From: Colius striatus
Taxonomy: Eukaryota; Chordata; Aves; Coliiformes; Coliidae
NCBI RefSeq assembly: GCF_028858725.1
Contig: NC_084765.1
Span: 11,673,501 to 11,737,500, forward strand
Length of the DNA: 64,000 nt
Reading direction: 5' to 3'
Made by a program: the position numbers and the translations under genes
Part shown: positions 52,605 to 64,000 of the stretch, in pieces
How the letters are laid out: the number at the start of each line of letters is the position of its first letter
Numbering within the stretch: the stretch's first letter is position 1
The notes under the pieces: model-generated
What the model was told of the DNA's origin: nothing
The model's input: only the letters and a program-made list of their open reading frames with translations
Database searches by the model: none

Positions 52605-52797
52605 GATCATAGAATCATAGAATGGTAGGGGTTGGAAGGGACCTTTAGAGACCATCTAGTCCAACCCCCCTGCAGAAGCAGGTTCACCTAGATCAGGTCA
52701 CATAGGAACACATCCAGGCCGGTCTTGAAGACCTCCAAGGAAGGAGACTCCACAACCTCCCTGGGCAGCCTGTTCCAGTGTGCTGTCACCCTTACAG
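52605..52797 (-). mobile_element. CR1 LINE 3' fragment
   Basis: It starts with ATCATAGAATCATAGAATGG, then GGTTGGAAGGGACCTTTAGA, CATCTAGTCCAACCCCCCTG, AGCAGGTTCACCTAGATCAG and CTGGGCAGCCTGTTCCAGTG. It is the best preserved CR1 copy in the window and lies 560 bp upstream of the TRIM66-like exon. Confidence 0.92.
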
Positions 52798-53353
52798 ATG
52801 CTGCACATGTCAAGCTTGCTTTCTAACATGCATTGCAGAAGTGATGGACATTATCATGAGTTATGTTTATTATTTTCTTTACTTGAAAACTGCAAGATAT
52901 TGAGGTGAAGCTGTAAATAAGTCAGAGAATATGGTATCTTTTACTGCACAGTTTCAGTGCTTCTAGCAGGAAATGTACAGTGTGTGACAACTCAACCTGG
53001 TGACAGCTTTGTAAGTAGATCAATAGAAGAGATTACTTCAGTTTTTACAGAAGTTGCAAGTACAATAGAAAGATGGTGGGATCATGGCTTGTAAACCTTA
53101 AACCACACTTTCCTACACATCAATCTCAAAGATTTTTTGGTTTTTGCTTTTTTGATTTTTTTTTGTAAAGCAGGTGTGTGATTTTCAGCTGCAAGCAACT
53201 TCCTCTTTCTTTATAAGGATTAAATAAATGATGTTTCTGAGAGCACGCATCCCGCTGTTGCTTTATAGTTTGCGCTTCAGTGATTGTTTTCTTATATGAA
53301 GAGGTTGTCATGAGCCATTTTGTGACTCTTCATGTTTTCAATGTCAAACTTCA

Positions 53354-53529
53354 GCCAACAGAAATGGAGACCCTGGATCTATTGAGTAATTGCTTGGTGT
53401 GCAAATGGGACCTGCGGAGGAAAGACTCCAGAATGCTACCTTGCCTTCATTCCTTCTGTAAGGACTGTCTTCTGGATTTGATTCAGGGATACAGCTGTAT
53501 CCCTACCGAGTATGAAGTTCTGTATGAAG
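53354..53529 (+). CDS. TRIM66: First coding exon of a TIF1-family TRIM gene, probably TRIM66
   Basis: The likely start is ATG at 53364 (ACAGAAATGG, a good Kozak context). It gives METLDLLSNCLVCKWDLRRK, then DSRMLPCLHSFCKDCLLDL, to the donor G|GTAATA at 53530. C-x2-C, then LPCLHSFC and C form the first five metal ligands of a RING finger (C, C, C, H, C plus the next C). The LLxxCxVC...LPCLHSFCxxCL pattern matches TRIM24, TRIM33 and TRIM28. TIF1-type RINGs are split here, so the second CxxC pair is expected in the next exon, outside or unrecognised in this window. RPL27A as neighbour points to TRIM66 (TIF1-delta), a chromatin reader with PHD and bromodomain. An acceptor AACTTCAG ends at 53353; alternatively the frame could extend upstream to an in-frame ATG at about 53310. 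Confidence 0.8.
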
Positions 53530-55834
53530 GTAATATTTAAAAAGCTCTGGCTTGTGCTTTTTGTATTACAGTATCATAAAAGTAGGTGGATTGAGAAGTA
53601 CTGTTTGTAACCTATTCCTTTACAGCACTGCTTCAAAAGAATAAATTAGAAGATTCAAGATTTTTATGAGCAGAGGGTGGAACAAGCCTCCTTCATGATG
53701 TTTTTCATCCAACAGCAATGTTTTGAATAGAAATGACCAGAATAGAAATTTTCCAGAATGGGCGGAGTTTCAGTTGCCAAGTGTGACACTGTGAATATTT
53801 GATTTGCTTTGCTTAATAAATGAATAAATGCTACAGGGTAGTTTCTAGGCTATATCTTTTGGACATATTGGACCTTTCTATGGTACTGGTTGGTTTTTTT
53901 TTCCTTCTCCCTCCCATCAACAGAAGTCACAATAATTGTTGTTAGAATGTATGTGTCATGGTGCACTGAAGCCCTTCTTTTTATCTTATTGTAAATGTGA
54001 TTTTTCTCTCTCTGAACCTTTCTGACTATAGGATATACTGTAACTCACCCTAACAAGCTGAGTAAACTCATGAGGAGAAGCATTTTGTGACTACAGCTTT
54101 TGAACTCCTAAAGTCATTTGTACAGTTTTTGGTAGTGATGTTAATAGAAAATGGGTAACTTCTTGAAATAAGATAGAACTTGGACTACAGAATACAGTCA
54201 TGTTAACTGAATGAGTCTTAATTGCCCTGGGGAAGTGTTCCAGACTCATTGCTAATTTATAAGAGCAAAGGCATGGAGATGACTTTTACTTTCACAAGCT
54301 TTGAACTTTAGATGAATATGAGGCATCATTTATTATCTCTTGCGTAGCAGATTTTAGAAACCTATAGGGTGAGGGTGATGGTAATCTGAATTATGGGATA
54401 ACATAAACTAGACAAGTTCAGGTTTGAGGAAACAGTGTTAGGAGACCACTGTTAAAAAGGCTAGCAAGACACAAAAGATAAAGGAAAAGGAAAAAACTTA
54501 ATGGCAAAGGAGAAAGGCTATTCATGTACAGGGTACAGCCAAAAAAATAATGAAGGTAGAAGAAGAAAAAGAGAGCACAGCAGTCATTTCAAGTAAATGT
54601 CTCCTGAAAATTTTTAATGCCCATAGTGGGCTTAAAGTCTGAGGGACCTGCTCTCTAATAAAACGCTGTTGAAAACAACCACTCCATTACTTCTTATGTA
54701 TCCTTATTTGACTTCTAAACCATTCCTTTCTCCTTCTTGTTTCTGTTTGCCAAGTGAAAAAGTGAATTTATACCACTTGATGATCTTGGATGACGTGCAG
54801 CTAGAGATTCTCATGAGTTGTTAAAATCCTGGCTATTTCTTCAAGCTCCTGTGTGGATCAGGAATTACTTGTCTGTAACAAATTGGAACAAATACTAGTT
54901 TATTTTTTGTAGATAGGGAACATCTATGGGAAAGAACAAGACTAGAGAAAAGAAATAATGAATGATGATGACCCAGTAAATGAAGTGAGAGAGCAGGTGC
55001 AGAGACTCAGTTAATATATGAGCAAGGAGAGCAGCAAAACCAAAACATCTGTGTCTGTTTGTTAAATCAAGGACTTAAACTGCAGCCACTGTAGGTCAGT
55101 CAGGATAAATTTATGAAGTCTGCTGATGGCAGGATACTAAACATTGCTTGTCTTATCTGCACTGGTTGCTGAGTTAAGGGCAGTACAATGCCGACTCAGT
55201 TTTCAGTGTTGCCTTATGATGGTATGCAAGTGCCAACAGTAAAGTGTAAATGCAAGAGTTAAACCATTTTAGCTGATTAAACATGGAATATTGCCTGTAA
55301 GAAAAGCATGTTCCTTACTCACTATGAATTCTTGGAGCACAATATAAGAATGGAAAAAGTGAATATATTTCCAAGTGAATTCAGTCTGATGTTTGCTCCA
55401 AAAGCATACTTGAATTTGTGGGTTTTGGTATGCTGTGCTATGAAGAGTACTATACCAACATAAAGCTCTTTTCTAGTTTATTGTTGTGTTGATGACTGAG
55501 AAGATGGAGGTAAGTGGTCCTGATATTTGATGTTGGAAACTGTCTTCTATACCTGTATATGTTTAAGATGACTCATGAATGAAAGCTTTGAGATAGCTAG
55601 AGCTCTCTTATGGAAAAGCTGCATACACATCAAAATATGTTCAAAGCCGTGAGAACTGAGAGTTTGGAAGTAATTTGAGTGGAAAAAGAAAATTACCTCT
55701 GCAAGTTTAGCTCCTACATATGCTTCTTATATGAATGAGGATTTTAGATTCTCAGTGTTTCTTTTTCTGCAGGCCACTGTCACTTTCTTCTTTTTTTTTT
55801 CATTCCCTCTCCATGTAAGAGAGAGTCCACATTC

Positions 55835-55913
55835 GGTCCTGCTCTAGCAGAGGAATTGGAAGAGATGATCTTTCAAGGTTCCTTCCAACCCTTAAGATTC
55901 TATGTGATTCTCT
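55835..55913 (+). mobile_element. CR1 LINE 3' tail
   Basis: It carries GGTCCTGCTCTAGCAGAGG, AGATGATCTTTCAAGGTTCC, TTCCAACCCTTAAGATTCTA and TGTGATTCTCTGA. It closely resembles the tail at 31082, suggesting the same subfamily, and lies in the presumed first intron of TRIM66. Confidence 0.88.
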
Positions 55914-56514
55914 GAATATTTGTATGTTGTGTACTTCCAATCTGTCTAGTGATTGGGAAGGGATAACTTGAAAGCAAGAGAAAATTCCCCCCTCTCCTGA
56001 GATGAACCTTTTCTTGGATGAGAACTTTCCCAGAACCTGTGCAAGTTACTTCCTGCAGTACAATGTGAAAATATACAAAATTGGTTCTTTCCTGCTGCCA
56101 TGGCTTCTTGGGTCTGGCTCTTTCTTATTGAGTTCTGAATAAATTAAAAACCAGATTCATCCAGATTGCCATGCTTATCCCTCTTTTCTGAATTGGAGAT
56201 GGCTGCCAGAATAAATTACCCTTTATCTCCAAATCTTCCTCTCCATAAGATGTTCAATCATTTGAATTTAGTGCTTTAAAACATCACCAATATCTTAACT
56301 TCCAAAGTAGCTAAGTGAAGACCAGTAGAGATGCATTTTTGTGAGAAGTTCATGTTTTTCAAGATTACCTCAGTTTGAGGACTAGGTTGTTTTTTTCCTT
56401 AATAAATGAATAATTAAATCACAAGTAGTCACTACTCAGTTACAGTTTGGACCTCTGAGAACAAGGCAGATCAGGAAAGGTGTACTGGAACACCTTACAA
56501 ATTTCTAATGATAT

Positions 56515-56583
56515 CAAGCCCTAGTATTTACATTTTGTGACTGAATTCAAGCCCTGGTATTATTTACATTTTATGACTGAATT
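56515..56583 (+). repeat. Two-copy tandem repeat, 33-36 bp
   Basis: CAAGCCCTAGTATTTACATT, then TTGTGACTGAATT, is followed by CAAGCCCTGGTATTATTTAC, then ATTTTATGACTGAATT. The second copy has a 3-bp insertion. It lies in the presumed TRIM66 intron. Confidence 0.8.
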
Positions 56584-59500
56584 GAATGGGGACTGATTTT
56601 TTAACCTGTAAGTTACACTTTATGTTTGTAAAATGTGATCAGTAGTTGACCAGCTTTGTACATTGCTTTAGGAAGTGGTAGACTTAATTATATCATGGTT
56701 TTGTATTTAACTGTGCGTTGAGCTACTTTTTTCTGAAACTCTATTTCTAAAATGTGCTTTTCACTTTTCTGCTTAACTAGGTTGGATAAGAAAAATTAGG
56801 GAAATTAGGGAAAATATATAAACCGACACATACTATGCCTAAGTCAAGAACTGTCTACACTTGTGTTCTGTTAGCTTCCCACATTCAAGAGAGGGTCTGA
56901 GATCTTCACTTAAATGCCAAGAAATGCAAGAGTTCTGTATGAGAGAACAGGCAAGTGCAAACTGATCTGATAAAACTAAGAAAACAGACTATTGAAGGGA
57001 ACAAATATGACACTGACTGTTGACAGATGTCTGTTTCCTGCTTTTTATCACTTCTAGCCACAAATATACAGTTTTCTTTGGCTTGTAAGGTAAGTGCTGT
57101 ATAAAAGCATGGATCCCTAGTAGTGAACATTTGTTAGTGAGGCACATCCAAAGCTCAGCCAAGCATTGGTCATTCTTGCATTTAATGTGTTCAGAGATAT
57201 CTGCAGTGGGGCTCTAGGCTTACATTCAGATTGATGTTTTGGCGTAAGAAGAATGGTGTACTGGCTTAAGGAAATTCCAGATGTCAACCCACAGTGCCTT
57301 ATCTTGTACTAACTCTATATGTAAGAAGAAAAAAAAAAAAAAAAAGGAAAAGTGCATCTACAGAGTCCTGTAAACCATGTTTAGGCTTACAGTGGAGTAC
57401 CATTTGTCCACCTTGGTGCTACAGTTGTTGTGCCTCCAGGACCCAAATAACTTTGTTTGGATGCAATTATGTAAGGCAAGTGATGCAGTGCATCACACCT
57501 ATTAATTCTGAAAGAGAATATCCATTTGTTTTAATTAGATCCACTTAACACAACATACGTGTTTTGTTTCTTAAAGGGGAAGTAGAAAGGTAATTCTAAA
57601 GAGGGAAGCTGTTTGTAGTGTACCTATTTAATCATCCTAAAACAGATTTAAAGTTAGACATCCCTTCTCACTCAATTGTTCAGCTGCCAGATCCAAAGGG
57701 CAAGTGAAACAACGGGGAGTTTATTTATATAAATATGAAGTTGTAGAGTGGGAGGTTGTCTTCAGACCTGTTTCCTATAACCTATAATTGAGTCTCCAAG
57801 GAAGTGCAAATTACGATTGCAGCTTGAGCTGTAGTTAATACTCTCTGAGAATAATTATTCTGATAGTTGTTGGAGCAAAGAGAACAGAGGAATAAGTGCA
57901 ACATGTGGACAGCAAGTATAAATGTGGTGTATATGATAGCTTTACTGTTTGTTTCTTTATGCTAATCAATTCTCATGATAATAATAAGTTCATTATCTGC
58001 ATTGATTCATTTCTGAGATGACCAGCTTGACGGTTCTTTTTATTTAAACCTGTCTGGGCTGAAAGACCTTGAAACAAAACTGCCAGTTGCAGCTTTTGAT
58101 ATTCAAAAGGTCTGTGTGCTTAGTTTCCATATGTGATATGGAGGTTACAGTTTGTATTTTCAGAGATGATTGCTGCAAATGATCCACAGTCTGTTGCTTA
58201 AAAATTAGATTGTTACAATATTGGTGGCGTGAAAACTTGGGAACATTCAGAAGTTTTTCTTCTTCCGTTATGCTTCTGCAAAGGAACACTATTTGTGGGG
58301 GTTGCCAGCATGATGTCTGCTTACTATTCCCCAAGTCTGATGCAGTGTGGCAACTTTCATTAACAGACATGAAAGTGCTGTGGGATGTGAGAAGTCTGAC
58401 CTGTGGGGAACTAGGGCTTGAACAGTGTATGGCAGAACCTTGCTGTGTCCTGGAAGCTGATTTTGGATAGATGTGGGGTTTGAGTATCCAGACTGGGTAT
58501 CTGTGTTTGGCTAATGGATCCATTGCCTCTGAGTTTCCCAACCCGCTATCTAGTTATTATTGCTTATGAGAGTATAAGAGTGGAGATAAACACATGGCTT
58601 ATGAAAAAGGACTGCAAACCAGTTCAGCAAAATAAACATCTGCTGCTGAAGCTTTTCAGGACTCAGAGATGTGTGTATATATAAACATACTGCACACACA
58701 CACAGAGATATATATCTGTACGTGTTACTTTGTAGTGTGAGTGGATTTTATGGTGGTGTTCAGGTGCATTAGCCTACTAGAGATGGTAGTTAAAGGAGCA
58801 GTGGAGCCTTGGAAGGATGTAAGAGTTATTCCTCCACATCCTTCACATAATGAAACTTTGTGGGAGCCTATTCAGTGCAAAGGGGTCTCTGGTGATTGTT
58901 CAGTACTAGTTGATAACTCAAATACATGGAGATTAACTTATATGTGATTTATCCTGCATATAACTCTGAAATAGAGTTTTTCTTCTTATCACAATGAAAC
59001 AAAGCTTGAATCCAACATCAAGATCCTTGCTAGCTTTTCTAAATTAATGATCATCTCTTCAGCATTGAAATATGATGTCATAAATAACGATTTCAAATGA
59101 TAAACAGCAGGAGGTAATGAACTTCTAAAAACAATTTATGCAAATGTTCCTACCTTCTTCCAATATAATTCCCACACAAAACCAGTATGTCAACAGCTCT
59201 CATAGCTTTTTTTCTGCTTCTAGAGGTGTTGATAACAGTAATGAATTTAATTTGGGCATCACAATTGCACCATAGCTGAATTTGACTCCTGATCTCTTAA
59301 TATGTAAGCTGTTGTTTGAATCCTGTAATTCCATCTTGAGTTGCTATTCAGATACAGAAATTGCATCATTCTCATAGGCACAAACAGTGAATCTCCAGGG
59401 CTTCTGACTTCTCTTCCCCTCACCCACTGTGCTGTAATAATGATATATTTAAATGAGCTACCTGCAAAGTACAAGTTGTTAAAACAAATTAACAATGTTG

Positions 59501-62500
59501 TTTTGAGGCAGTGGTAAGGTAGGAAGGCAAGAAGAATATTTAAGGAATGGTCTGCAAACTGTATAGTATGAGTGAATGGTTTTGAGAACTGTGGCTACCT
59601 GGATGAGGAAAAGCTCTTCTCTTTCCTTCTGCACATTTACTCCACGTTATTCTGAGGACTGAGAGAAGACCCAGGCAAGAAGAGAAGTAAGAATCTGCTA
59701 TTCATTCTCACTATGGGATTTTTATTCCATCACTTCAGGAAAAATGCAACCAAGACAAGCTAACAGAGGACTGAATGAATCTGAGAGGCAAGGGCAAAAA
59801 AAAAGGGCAAGAGAAAAAAAGTATACACCTGGTAATGGCCCGGTACATTTTCTGCCCTGCTGATTTGTCAGCATTTCTCACTGAAGAAGGCGAAACAGCC
59901 CCAGAGAGTGAGTGAAAGGTGCAGTGACTTTGATCTGCAGCACAGCAAAGCCTGATTGCAGGGAACTCACTGTCTGCAGTTCTGCTTAATGACCACTCAC
60001 TCCCTGACATAAGTGACTTTGTGTGTCACCCGAAGTGACTACCCAGAGGACAGATAAGGGGTTTCTAGGAAATTGTGATTTACAGTCTGAGCACAGCATA
60101 GAGTGCTCCTTTCGTATTGTTGAAGTAGCTGATGCTTGTGGCTATTTGTAAATATGTATGTAAGGTTTGATAATTTCAGGGTGATTGCTTCACAAACCAT
60201 TCTGTAGTGTATTTATTATGCCAAGCTATCAGTAGATCGTTTAGGAATTTATAATGAAAAAAGTCAGGCATTACCAGGGAGCACGTGTTTTTATTAAATG
60301 GAAAAGCAATCAAATAAGAAGTCAAATTAGCTGAACAATTCTGATTGCTAAAGCTAACACATTCAGGAAACCTCTCTTTTAGCAAGATGCAAATCCTTCT
60401 CCTGTGCTTATAATAAAGTCTTAAATATAGAATTCATTATTGGGACAGATGAGAAGGTGCTTACTGGTTAGTCCTTCTATGAGGAGGAGGTTATTTCCAG
60501 GGTGTCCCTATTACTTTCCCTGTTAAGTGTTAGGCCCTTTGTTCTTTTTTTCCTTTTTTTTTTTTTTTTTTAAATAAGATTAGGGTTATACATGTCTTAT
60601 GTTCATCTCAAGGGAGTTTTAGATTTGAAATCTTTATAATTCACAGTTATTTGGGTATTTAAGACACACGTTTAAACAATCAAAGCTGTACTGATGGTCT
60701 GTGGCAGTGAGTCTAATACAAAGTTGTGACCTCTGTATATGCAGCTCACCCATACTCCGTGTGTATCTCTGGAACAACACTGATTCCAGTAGCATAGCTT
60801 GGATCTAAAACCTGGGAAAAAGATTGCCCCACAGTATCAAGGACATCACTTTTAGATCATTTTTAGGTGATGTTAATCAGCAGTAATGTTATCTGTTCCA
60901 TATTTCTTCATACCATTGCATTTCTCATTATGTATAAGGAGGCTTCTATGCAGAACTGAAACCCATGCATGATATATGTGTTCTTAGGCTGAAAATTAGT
61001 GAAGTTTTCTTTAACTACATTAAAAAACTTAAAAACAATGGTCTTGCCCATTGTCAAATTAATGCAGTTTTTTACAATGTATTTTATACTTCACTGGTTT
61101 GTAACAAATTAGCAGAATTTAAAGTTTGCATGAATGCACCCGAGGCAATGAGCTTTCCATTAAATGTCATGCAATTGATATAATTTGATTTAACATTTTG
61201 CACTAACTGAACAGTGTTGGAATATAATAAAATGGTAACTGCAATATTAACTTTTATTACCTCGTGTGGTGTGTAGACAGAAGTTATCCTTGCTGTGGCA
61301 AAGACCTGAGCACTACTTTTGTTTCCCAGTAAGCCACTGTTTCCAGAAATGTTTTGTGAGAGATTGTGTGCTCGCCATATGGCATGTAGATGAAGGAATA
61401 AGCATAAGTCACTCATTTCTTACTTCAGAAATTAACCTGTTGATAACTTCCCCTTTGGTCAATTTGCAGTGTATTATGTAGTCACGATAGGGAGGTTTTC
61501 TCTCTGTATTAGCCAGATCAAGCACTGGCACTGCTTGGGTGATGCTGTTATGGGAGTAAGAAATTGGTTCAAAGTCTCAAAAGGCCACAGGCGATTCCCA
61601 GTAAAGTCAGTAGATGATTTCCTATCGATTGCACCAAGAATTAGAGCATGTCCTGTGAGACTTATTTAAGAAGCTGCTTGCAAAGTAGATAGTTTGCTTC
61701 CTAGGTTATCAATCAAAATGTATCTCTCTTTTTATTTCTGCTGCTAATTGTGATGCTTTTTAAGGTTCTCACAGGGAAAGACATTCACCTTCTAGGAATT
61801 AACACTACAATTCACTGATGTTTGTAGGAGACACCATTTACAAGGAGTAGGAGGGCACTGTGTGTTCTGGTCTTGTCTTAGGTACTGCAGTGCTCCTACT
61901 GTTTTTACATTTCTCCAGGGGACTGAGCTGTTAATAGATACTGTAAACACACACACAACCCTAATTTGGAAAAGCATGGAGAGGTTTCAGTGTAACTAAA
62001 ATAAAGGCATTCTGTAGTCCTAGGGCACAACATGTGGTGGTTAGCTACAAATACTGTCAGTAAAGCAGATACCTTTTCAGCTATGCTTCTTATATTAAGG
62101 ATGCAAAGTTGAAAGTGTTTAAAAGACTTCTACAGCTTTCTGCCATCTTAAGCCTCTTTATCAGGTGAATTTTTAGTCTCTTTATGTTTTGGTGACAGGA
62201 ATTACATCTAAACAAGGCTCAAGTTACGTACCTAGAAGATGAGAAAAGCATTGGCAATTGCTTGTGTTGCCCTTTTCCCTGGGGCAACCTGTAGCTAACA
62301 CAGGCACTTGTGTATACCACCTGTTCCTTCAGACATCTACATGAACACTCAGTGTTGTGTGAAATGCATAGTTAAACAAGTGTGAGGTACTTGTTTGATC
62401 TGCCACTTGGGTCCCCAAATCACCATTCTGTTGTAAATGAAACTTTGAAAGTTTAGTATGCTATATGCTTTTGCTTTTATAACAAAATTTGGGCTAAGAC

Positions 62501-64000
62501 TAACTTAAACCTTATGGAAGTAGTTCTTAGTAAGATGTCCTTTTCAAAGGACATGTAACAGAACAAAAGTTTCTTCAAGAAATTTATGAATGGAAGTGAA
62601 TGTATTCAGACATCTGACTGCATAGTGCTTTTGTTAGAAGTGGGTAATATAGGAAGAGGTTGAGATTTTTGTGTTGCTGTCAATGTAAAGTGCTGCTGTT
62701 AAAATAACAGTAGTCCAGATCTGAAAATGGGAGACATTCAGGGTTAGAATTGTACACCTGGCCAGTGGCCACAGAGCTATGTTCCTAGGGCAGGTAGTGC
62801 TAAGCACCTGGAAAACATGAGTCTTTAAGTGTCTAATACAAAGACTATTAGACTAATAGACATATTAAGATGGATTAATCTACAGGCTACTGTCCTTATT
62901 AAAGAATAACTTCAGTTAAGGAAAAGAGTGCATTGGATATTGTCAGTCTGGTATAACATTGTCATCTTGCTTTTAAATGCTTACTTTAAGTGAGTTTGCA
63001 TCATTTAGTCATGGAAAATACTGCTGTTAGTTATAAACAAATCACGTGGCAGGGTGAGCATAGCACTGAAATTCTGTTCTCAACAGAATGAAAAAATAGA
63101 TTAAAAAAAGACTTGATGAGGTTGGTCACACCATCACCATCTTTAAAGGACATCTCCAGTAATTTATAGAACTGTTCTCAGAAAGATGTACACTTTTATT
63201 TTTTAATAAAAAGCATTAGACCTTCTAGAAAAATCTAAGTGCTAGTCTAAGAAGTCTAGGAATTAAATAGTTGATGTGCAAAAATGCAGGTATACAGTTA
63301 TGGGCACCTTCTTGAACTGTTAGTTCTCAGCTGTAAGATTTACCCTAATTATGCTCAGTAGCACGTGAAGGTGGAGCCAAGCTCTTCTACTCAGTTTGCT
63401 TTGCTTTAGAGGTAATCAAGTTTTTCCACTTGTGGATGTGTTGTAATAGATGGTTTACAATTCTGACTTTTATTTATGAAACTTCTTTTATCCATTAGCT
63501 TTGTTCTGAGTTGTTTCTTCTGCTAGCAGTGTGTTACTCCTCTTTCGCTTCACTTGGATAGCATGCTGCACTCTGTTAGTAGTATTAGGCAATGTGTGTT
63601 TCATGCTTTGATATGCCTCTGATTACATAAAGCTGGTCTAGAAGAACTGTAACAAGTATAAGAAAGCAAAAGTAGGTTAGTAACGAAGGAACAGAGTTTA
63701 AAGTGCAGGTCAGTTTTAACCAAAGCTGTAAGCCCTAATGAATTAATGGGAATTTGGACATGCACATATCATTAGTACTAAAATAAGACAACAGAAGTAT
63801 GGCGTATTTCTAGGGATTTTATTGCTTTGTGTGTGTCTTTTCTGTGTACTGAACTGTAGCCACAAGTAACTTCTGGCTTGAGGAATGCCTTAGTTTCATG
63901 AAATTATGTCCGTGTGATGTAAAAAAAGCCAGCAATACTGAAGTGGGGTTTATAATTTCCTGTTTTCCATGGTTTGCATGCATTGTTTTATTTATGGTGG

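Larger units (their letters stand above)
50481..53353 (+). other. Probable 5' intron of TRIM66-like gene
   Basis: This stretch between the LTR and the RING exon holds the CR1 fragment at 52605-52797 and the small tandem repeat at 52435-52485. It is otherwise unique AT-rich sequence with no exon-like segment that I can support. Confidence 0.5.
53530..64000 (+). other. Probable first long intron of TRIM66
   Basis: The remaining 10.4 kb shows no continuation of the RING (no CPVC-type exon) and no B-box exon that I could find. It contains a CR1 tail (55835-55913), a tandem duplication (56515-56583), an A run near 57329-57345 and a T run near 60549-60570. A 165-codon open frame on the - strand (58044-58541) has no recognisable motif and is not called as a gene. 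Confidence 0.6.

Noticed and set aside
54032-54090. Possible next TRIM66 exon after an ATAG acceptor
   Set aside because: The frame GYTVTHPNKLSKLMRRSIL ends at a stop, has no CxxC pair and does not resemble the second half of a TIF1 RING.

Overview
The window looks like bird nuclear DNA. It carries CR1-type LINE tails ending in ATTCTRTGATTCTA-like repeats, retroviral LTR pieces of a kind I associate with avian genomes, and small vertebrate exons with GT-AG borders in long introns. Three genes are supported, all on the + strand: the 3' half of DENND2B (formerly ST5), all of RPL27A, and the start of a TIF1-family TRIM gene that is most likely TRIM66. The neighbourhood matches human 11p15 as I recall it. 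No search was run, so gene names rest on recognising the encoded peptides.

Positions 1-43,800 hold DENND2B. Twelve coding exons between 1425 and 42970 join in a consistent phase into 474 complete codons plus a stop. They encode the C-terminal DENN module, a Rab guanine-nucleotide exchange factor (RAB13 is the best-known target). Introns range from about 0.3 kb to 18 kb. They hold CR1 fragments, three pentanucleotide arrays, an LTR fragment near 41.1-41.3 kb, and a dense CpG island in the 330-bp intron between the tenth and eleventh exons seen here.

Positions 45,600-48,865 hold RPL27A, complete with a CpG-island promoter (TCTCGCGAGA-type elements, an ETS-like site, a pyrimidine-rich start), five exons (148 aa, ribosomal protein uL15) and a poly(A) signal. 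Introns 3 and 4 each carry one H/ACA snoRNA of the SNORA3 family.

Positions 49,080-64,000 begin with a second CpG island only 0.2 kb past the RPL27A poly(A) signal. A roughly 1.1 kb LTR-like element on the - strand follows, then an exon at 53354-53529 encoding the first half of a TIF1-type RING finger. The remaining 10.4 kb appears to be the first long intron of that gene.

The genes do not form one pathway. DENND2B acts in membrane traffic, RPL27A in the large ribosomal subunit (and as snoRNA host), and TRIM66 in chromatin reading and repression. The most notable points are the intragenic CpG island with a downstream ATG in frame with the DENND2B C-terminus, the paired SNORA3 copies, a RING half in a gene usually described as RING-less in mammals, and the same-strand orientation of RPL27A and its neighbours.
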